NCBI RefSeq assembly: GCF_023703415.1
Contig: NZ_JAGMTU010000002.1
Location: 434,001 to 498,000, forward strand
Reading direction: 5' to 3'
Length of the DNA stretch: 64,000 nt
From: Microbacterium sp. USTB-Y
GTDB lineage: Bacteria > Actinomycetota > Actinomycetes > Actinomycetales > Microbacteriaceae
Every line of letters begins with the position of its first letter. Within the stretch, counting starts at the first letter, position 1. Positions 59,963 to 64,000 of the stretch are shown here, piece after piece. The notes under the pieces are model-generated. The model was not told the origin of the DNA and did not search any database. It was given only the letters and a program-made list of their open reading frames with translations. The translations under genes and the position numbers were made by a program.

Positions 59963-61282
59963 ATGACCACCCTTTCCCGCACGAAGAGAAGGACGCAGGT
60001 CAACGCCGGCGCCGGCGGACCGACCGGCTCGCGTCGCGCGTGGGCGATCACCCTGCTCCTGCTCGGGTTCATGCTCGTGAACTTCGGCGACCGGGCGGTG
60101 CTCGGGCTCGCCGCGGCGCCGCTGATGAAGGAGACCGGGATCAGCCCGAGTCAGTACGGACTGATCTCGAGCGGCTTCTACCTCCTGTTCAGCGTGTCGG
60201 CCATCGTCGTCGGCTTCATCGCGAACCGGGTGTCGAACAAGGTCCTCATCCTGATCATGGCGATCGTCTGGTCGCTCGCTCAGCTGCCCATCCTGTTCGT
60301 CGCCAACGTCGGCGTCCTGCTCGCGAGCCGCGTCGCGCTCGGGGCGGCGGAAGGGCCGTCGGCGCCGGTCGCGATGAACGCCGTGCAGAAGTGGTTCCCG
60401 GACCACAAGCGCAACGCGCCGACAGCGCTGCTGAACTCCGGATCGGCTCTCGGCGTGGTGATCCTGGCCCCCGTGCTCGGGGTCGTCATCGGCCAGTTCG
60501 GCTGGCGGGCGGCCTTCGGCGTGATGTGCGCCCTGGGCGTTCTGTGGGCCGCTCTGTGGGCGGCGCTCGGCCGGGAGGGCACGGCCGACCGCACGCCCGG
60601 GCCCGCGACGATCGGCGAGACGGAGACCGGCGGTCTTCGCGTGCCCTATCGACGGATCTTCCTCACCGGCACCGCGCTCAGCGTCGTGTTCTCCGGCCTG
60701 GCGCTCTCCTTCGGCCTGGCGACGCTGGTCTCGTGGATCCCGGTGTATCTCGCGGGTCCGCTCGGATTCGACGCGGGCACCGCCGCCCTCCTCATCATCC
60801 TGCCCTGGCTCGCCTCCGCCCTCCTGATGTCCACGCAGGGCGCCGTGAGCGACGCGCTCATGTCGCGCGGCGTCCCTTCGCGCGTGGCCCGCGGAGTGCT
60901 GGGAGCCTGCGGAATGCTCGCCGCCGCCGCCTGTCTGGTCGGTGTCGTCGCCGCGCCGTCCCTCCCGTTCAAGATCGTCTGCATCACCCTGGCGTTCTCG
61001 GTCTCCGGGATGCAGTTCACCATCGGCACGACGATGATGGCGGAGCTCGCACCGCCGCGTCAGCGCGCCGCGGTCCTCTCGATCGTGGCAGCCATCACGG
61101 CGCTCGCGGGTCTCGTCTCCCCTGCGATCACCGGCGTGCTCGTCCAGTCACACGGCATCGCCTCTCCGACGGGATTCCACCAGTCCTTCCTGCTCAACGC
61201 GGCCCTCCTCGGTGCGGCCGGACTGGTGGCGCTTCTCCTCGCCCGCCCGGCGCGGGACGCCGCCCGCATCGCGGCCCGCTGA
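59963..61282 (+). CDS. MFS transporter, anion:cation symporter-like
   Basis: A 439-residue, 12-helix major facilitator protein. The stretch NFGDRAVLGLA and EGPSAPVAMNAVQKWFPDHKRN recall the ACS branch (organic acid and aromatic acid importers). AAGGAG precedes ATG 59963. It lies 84 nt after the monooxygenase and 19 nt before the CoA ligase, so it is likely in the same operon. It presumably imports the pathway substrate. Confidence 0.9.
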   Translation: MTTLSRTKRRTQVNAGAGGPTGSRRAWAITLLLLGFMLVNFGDRAVLGLAAAPLMKETGISPSQYGLISSGFYLLFSVSAIVVGFIANRVSNKVLILIMAIVWSLAQLPILFVANVGVLLASRVALGAAEGPSAPVAMNAVQKWFPDHKRNAPTALLNSGSALGVVILAPVLGVVIGQFGWRAAFGVMCALGVLWAALWAALGREGTADRTPGPATIGETETGGLRVPYRRIFLTGTALSVVFSGLALSFGLATLVSWIPVYLAGPLGFDAGTAALLIILPWLASALLMSTQGAVSDALMSRGVPSRVARGVLGACGMLAAAACLVGVVAAPSLPFKIVCITLAFSVSGMQFTIGTTMMAELAPPRQRAAVLSIVAAITALAGLVSPAITGVLVQSHGIASPTGFHQSFLLNAALLGAAGLVALLLARPARDAARIAAR

Positions 61283-61301
61283 CGTACTGAAAGGAACAGA
61301 G

Positions 61302-62888
61302 ATGCCCTTCTCCGGCCCCTATCCCGACCTCGTCATCCCCGAATGCAGCGTCTACGACCTGCTGTTCGCCTCCCTCGAAGGAGCCGACGAAGGACGCACC
61401 GCGTTCATCGATGCGACCTCGGGCGCCAGGACCACCTATGGCCGCCTGCGCGAGCAGGTGGATGAGCTGGCGATGCTGCTGGCGCGGAACGGCATCCGCC
61501 CGGGCGACGTCGTCGGGATGCTCTCCCCGAACTCGCCCCGCTTCGGCGTCGGCTTCCACGCGATCCTGCGCGCGGGGGCCGTCGCGACCACGCTGAACGC
61601 GATCTGCACGGCGGGTGACGGCGCGGCGCAGCTGACGGACGCGAAGGCGTCCGCCCTGCTCACCGCGGAGGCGACCGCGGAGACGGCTCGCGCCGCGGCC
61701 GCCTCCGCCGGCATCCCGCCTCATCGTGTGTTCGTGCTCGACGGAGCCGACTCCGTCATGGAGCGGGCGCGGACCGAACGCGACGCGGTCGTGGACCTGC
61801 CCACCGTGACGGCGGGCGATCTCGCGGTCCTGCCTTACTCCTCCGGTACCACAGGCCGCCCCAAGGGCGTGATGCTCACCCACGGCAACCTCGTGGCCAA
61901 CGTCTGCCAGGTCGAGCCGCTCTTCCCCGTCGCGCGAGAGGACGTCGTCAGCGCGATCCTGCCGTTCTCCCACATCTACGGCATGACGATGCTGCTGAAC
62001 GTGTCCCTCCGCGCCCGCGCCGCGCTGGTCACTCTGCCCCGGTTCGAGATCCAGGCCTTCCTCGGCTCCATCGAGACCCATCGGTGCTCCCTGCTCCTGG
62101 TCGCCCCGCCGGTCGCCGTGATGCTCGCCAAGAGCTCGGCCGTCGAGGAGTACGACCTGACGTCGGTGCACACCGTGTTCTCCGGCGCGGCACCGCTCGA
62201 CAGAGCCCTCGCCGGTGTCGTGGCCGAGCGTCTCGCCTGCCGCATCCGGCAGGGCTACGGCATGTCCGAGATGGCACCGGTCAGTCACCTCGTGCCGTTC
62301 GAACGCGATGACGTCGATCCGAGCTCGGTCGGCTTCACGGTGCCCAACATGACCTGCAAGCTCGTGGACATCGAGACCGGCGAGGAGATCCGCGTGCCGG
62401 AGGAGGGATCCAGTCCGCCGGGTGAGCTGTGGTGCGCGGGGCCGAACGTGATGTCCGGCTACCTCGGCAACGACGAGGCGACGCGGCAGACGATCGATGC
62501 CGAGGGGTTCCTGCACACCGGCGACATCGCGACGGTCGACGCTCGCGGAGTCGTCACGATCGTGGATCGCCTCAAGGAGCTGATCAAGTACAAGGGCTAT
62601 CAGGTGCCGCCCGCGGAGCTCGAGGCGCTGCTGCTCACGCACCCTGCCGTGGCGGATGCGGCCGTCGTGGGGGCACACGATGCCGATGGTGAGGAGGTCC
62701 CCAAGGCGTTCCTCGTGCGTCAGCCGGGCGGAGACCTCAATGCGGACGAGATCCTGCGGTTCGTCGCCGAACGTGTTTCCCCTCATAAGAAGGTCCGTGC
62801 TGTCGAGTTCATCGACGAGATCCCGAAGTCGCCGTCGGGAAAGATTCTGCGCCGCGAGCTTCGCGCGCGCGAATCGGTCGTGGCCTGA
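61302..62888 (+). CDS. AMP-forming acyl-CoA ligase (4-coumarate-CoA ligase-like)
   Basis: A 528-residue ANL-superfamily enzyme that activates a carboxylic acid to its acyl-CoA via an acyl-adenylate. It has the P-loop YSSGTTGRPKGV, the GYGMSEM motif, hinge DRLKELIKYKGYQV and catalytic Lys in PKSPSGKILRRE. ATG 61302 is preceded by AAAGGAAC. As the last gene of the esterase-BVMO-MFS operon it probably channels the acid released by the esterase into beta-oxidation or ring cleavage. The carbon chain cannot be inferred. Confidence 0.93.
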   Translation: MPFSGPYPDLVIPECSVYDLLFASLEGADEGRTAFIDATSGARTTYGRLREQVDELAMLLARNGIRPGDVVGMLSPNSPRFGVGFHAILRAGAVATTLNAICTAGDGAAQLTDAKASALLTAEATAETARAAAASAGIPPHRVFVLDGADSVMERARTERDAVVDLPTVTAGDLAVLPYSSGTTGRPKGVMLTHGNLVANVCQVEPLFPVAREDVVSAILPFSHIYGMTMLLNVSLRARAALVTLPRFEIQAFLGSIETHRCSLLLVAPPVAVMLAKSSAVEEYDLTSVHTVFSGAAPLDRALAGVVAERLACRIRQGYGMSEMAPVSHLVPFERDDVDPSSVGFTVPNMTCKLVDIETGEEIRVPEEGSSPPGELWCAGPNVMSGYLGNDEATRQTIDAEGFLHTGDIATVDARGVVTIVDRLKELIKYKGYQVPPAELEALLLTHPAVADAAVVGAHDADGEEVPKAFLVRQPGGDLNADEILRFVAERVSPHKKVRAVEFIDEIPKSPSGKILRRELRARESVVA

Positions 62889-62893
62889 CGACT

Positions 62894-62937
62894 GAAGGTG
62901 GTTCTGGCGGTGCTACGGCACCGCCAGAACCACCTTC
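62894..62937. terminator. 20-bp terminator overlapping the regulator's 3' end
   Basis: Perfect 20-bp stem (arms 62894-62913 and 62918-62937) with a TACG tetraloop. The right arm and loop belong to the end of the leftward PucR gene, so coding sequence forms part of the structure. It serves both convergent transcripts. Confidence 0.75.
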
Positions 62938-64000
62938 CCCAGCAGACGGCAGGTGCGCAGTGCGAGTTCGACATCCGGCCGCTGCGTCGCGAGCGGCTGG
63001 GGCAGCATCCGCCTCGCCTGGTCGACGCGGTATTTGACGGTGTTTCGGTGCAGAGTCAGCTCCGCGCCGGCCGCGACGAAACTCTGATCCAACCGCAGGA
63101 ACACGGCGAGCGTTTCGCGAAGACGCGCGCACGTCGTCGTGTCGAGAGCGAGATCCCCGAGTGCGGATGCCACCCAAGCCCGCGTCACAGCGAGATTCTG
63201 GGAGAGAATGCCTACGACCCCGGCATCCGCGAACGTGACCGCGTTCGAGGGGGCATCCTGACCCGCGGCCTCGAGAACGGAGAAAGCAGTCAGCGCCTCG
63301 GAATGAGTGAGACGGAACCCGGAGAGGTCCGCGTGCACACCTCCGGCGGCGAGTCTGAGCAGGTCATTGCCGGTCCATCCGGATGCCGCGAGGACGAGAT
63401 CGTCGGCATCCGCATCACCGAACCACGCCCACGCAGTGGTCTCGTCTTCCAGTGTGACGAGGGGGGAGGCCGCCCCGATCTCCGTGGCGAGGCGTCCGAC
63501 CGCTGACGTCAGCGCGGCAGAATCGGAACGACCGTCCCCGAGACGCGCGACGATTCCGACATGCCGGCGTCCGAGGCGGTAGCCGAGTGCTCGTTCGGCG
63601 TCGACCGCATCCGTGGGGGAACCAGAGAGCAACTGCAGCACCCTCGCTTTGTGGGCGGCTACCCGTGTCTGCGCGAGGCGGTCGACTTCTGCGTCGTAAC
63701 TGCCGGCGATCTGCAGCAGGAAGACTCGCTGATGCAGTTGGGAACTCAGCTCGTTGATTCGCAGAACTCCAGCGATGGCCAGCTCGCGGGACGGGCTGGC
63801 GGCATCGATCCGCTCGACATATTGCCGCATCAGCAACGAGTGCTCCAACTGGTAAGCGCGCAAGATCGAACTCAGCGGATAGCCCCGCTGAGCGACGCGA
63901 CGCGCCCACATCGTCACTGATGGTGGAGCATGAACGTCAGCGGGATCGATCCCGTGCGCAACGACCTCGATCTCAGTCGACAGCGTGTCCCGCACCGTCG
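62913..64000 (-). CDS. PucR-family helix-turn-helix regulator (5' end outside window)
   Basis: A protein of at least 360 residues with a C-terminal PucR HTH (LTLHRNTVKYRVDQARRML) and a central GGDEF-like/CdaR domain (GRRHVGIVARL; VTLEDETTAWAWFG). PucR proteins usually activate catabolic genes in response to a pathway metabolite. The frame is open to the right edge; GTG 63995 is a possible start but the true one may lie beyond. It faces the catabolic operon and probably controls it. The stop lies inside the terminator hairpin. Confidence 0.88.
   Translation of the reverse strand, partial: TVRDTLSTEIEVVAHGIDPADVHAPPSVTMWARRVAQRGYPLSSILRAYQLEHSLLMRQYVERIDAASPSRELAIAGVLRINELSSQLHQRVFLLQIAGSYDAEVDRLAQTRVAAHKARVLQLLSGSPTDAVDAERALGYRLGRRHVGIVARLGDGRSDSAALTSAVGRLATEIGAASPLVTLEDETTAWAWFGDADADDLVLAASGWTGNDLLRLAAGGVHADLSGFRLTHSEALTAFSVLEAAGQDAPSNAVTFADAGVVGILSQNLAVTRAWVASALGDLALDTTTCARLRETLAVFLRLDQSFVAAGAELTLHRNTVKYRVDQARRMLPQPLATQRPDVELALRTCRLLGKVVLAVP

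Overview
The window is about 64 kb of GC-rich (around 70 %) actinobacterial chromosome. Gene content and order (DUF222/HNH nuclease, DUF3515 lipoprotein beside thiL, holA-comEC-comEA, lepA-hemW-hrcA-dnaJ-rsmE-HIT-phoH-ybeY-corC-era-recO-uppS block, CIRCE-controlled hrcA) suggest the family Microbacteriaceae, most likely Microbacterium or a close relative. This is inferred from gene order and protein style; no search was run. No rRNA, tRNA, CRISPR array, insertion sequence or prophage was seen.

Layout: 1-8.2 kb carries a HAD hydrolase, an unknown protein, and the leftward recG-coaD-DUF177-rpmF-rnc-mutM block, then an alpha/beta hydrolase divergent from rsmD. 8.2-14.1 kb holds thiL, a DUF3515 lipoprotein and a leftward murA-plsC-gpsA-ddl operon (cell wall and phospholipid). 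14.1-17.4 kb has leuCD and terC. 17.6-25 kb has an HNH nuclease, recO-uppS, a TRIC-type membrane protein, leuA and thrC. 25-35 kb has a frameshifted DUF2207 protein and a tightly overlapping leftward operon hrcA-dnaJ-rsmE-HIT-phoH-ybeY-corC-era-oxidoreductase. 35-41.6 kb has an esterase, hemW, DUF1990, a 5'-truncated EamA transporter fused end-to-end with a LysR remnant, and lepA. 41.9-51.1 kb is an accessory block (oligopeptide-type ABC importer, hydrolase, MFS-GH1 beta-glucosidase pair) lying between lepA and rpsT. 51.3-56 kb is rpsT, holA, comEC, comEA. 56.1-64 kb is a catabolic island: zinc alcohol dehydrogenase, HSL-type esterase, EtaA-type Baeyer-Villiger monooxygenase, MFS transporter, acyl-CoA ligase and PucR regulator.

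Regulation: both leucine loci (leuCD and leuA) are preceded by related, apparently leaderless Leu-rich leader peptides, each overlapping an 11-bp hairpin whose stems show compensatory base changes between the two copies. terC has a yybP-ykoY-type manganese riboswitch that can mask its ribosome-binding site. hrcA has a CIRCE operator. At more than a dozen genes a TAnnnT-like -10 box sits 6-7 nt before the start codon, the geometry of leaderless mRNAs.

The catabolic island is the most system-like part: its enzymes form a consistent chain from secondary alcohol to ketone to ester to acid to acyl-CoA, with its own transporter and regulator. The substrate cannot be told from sequence alone.
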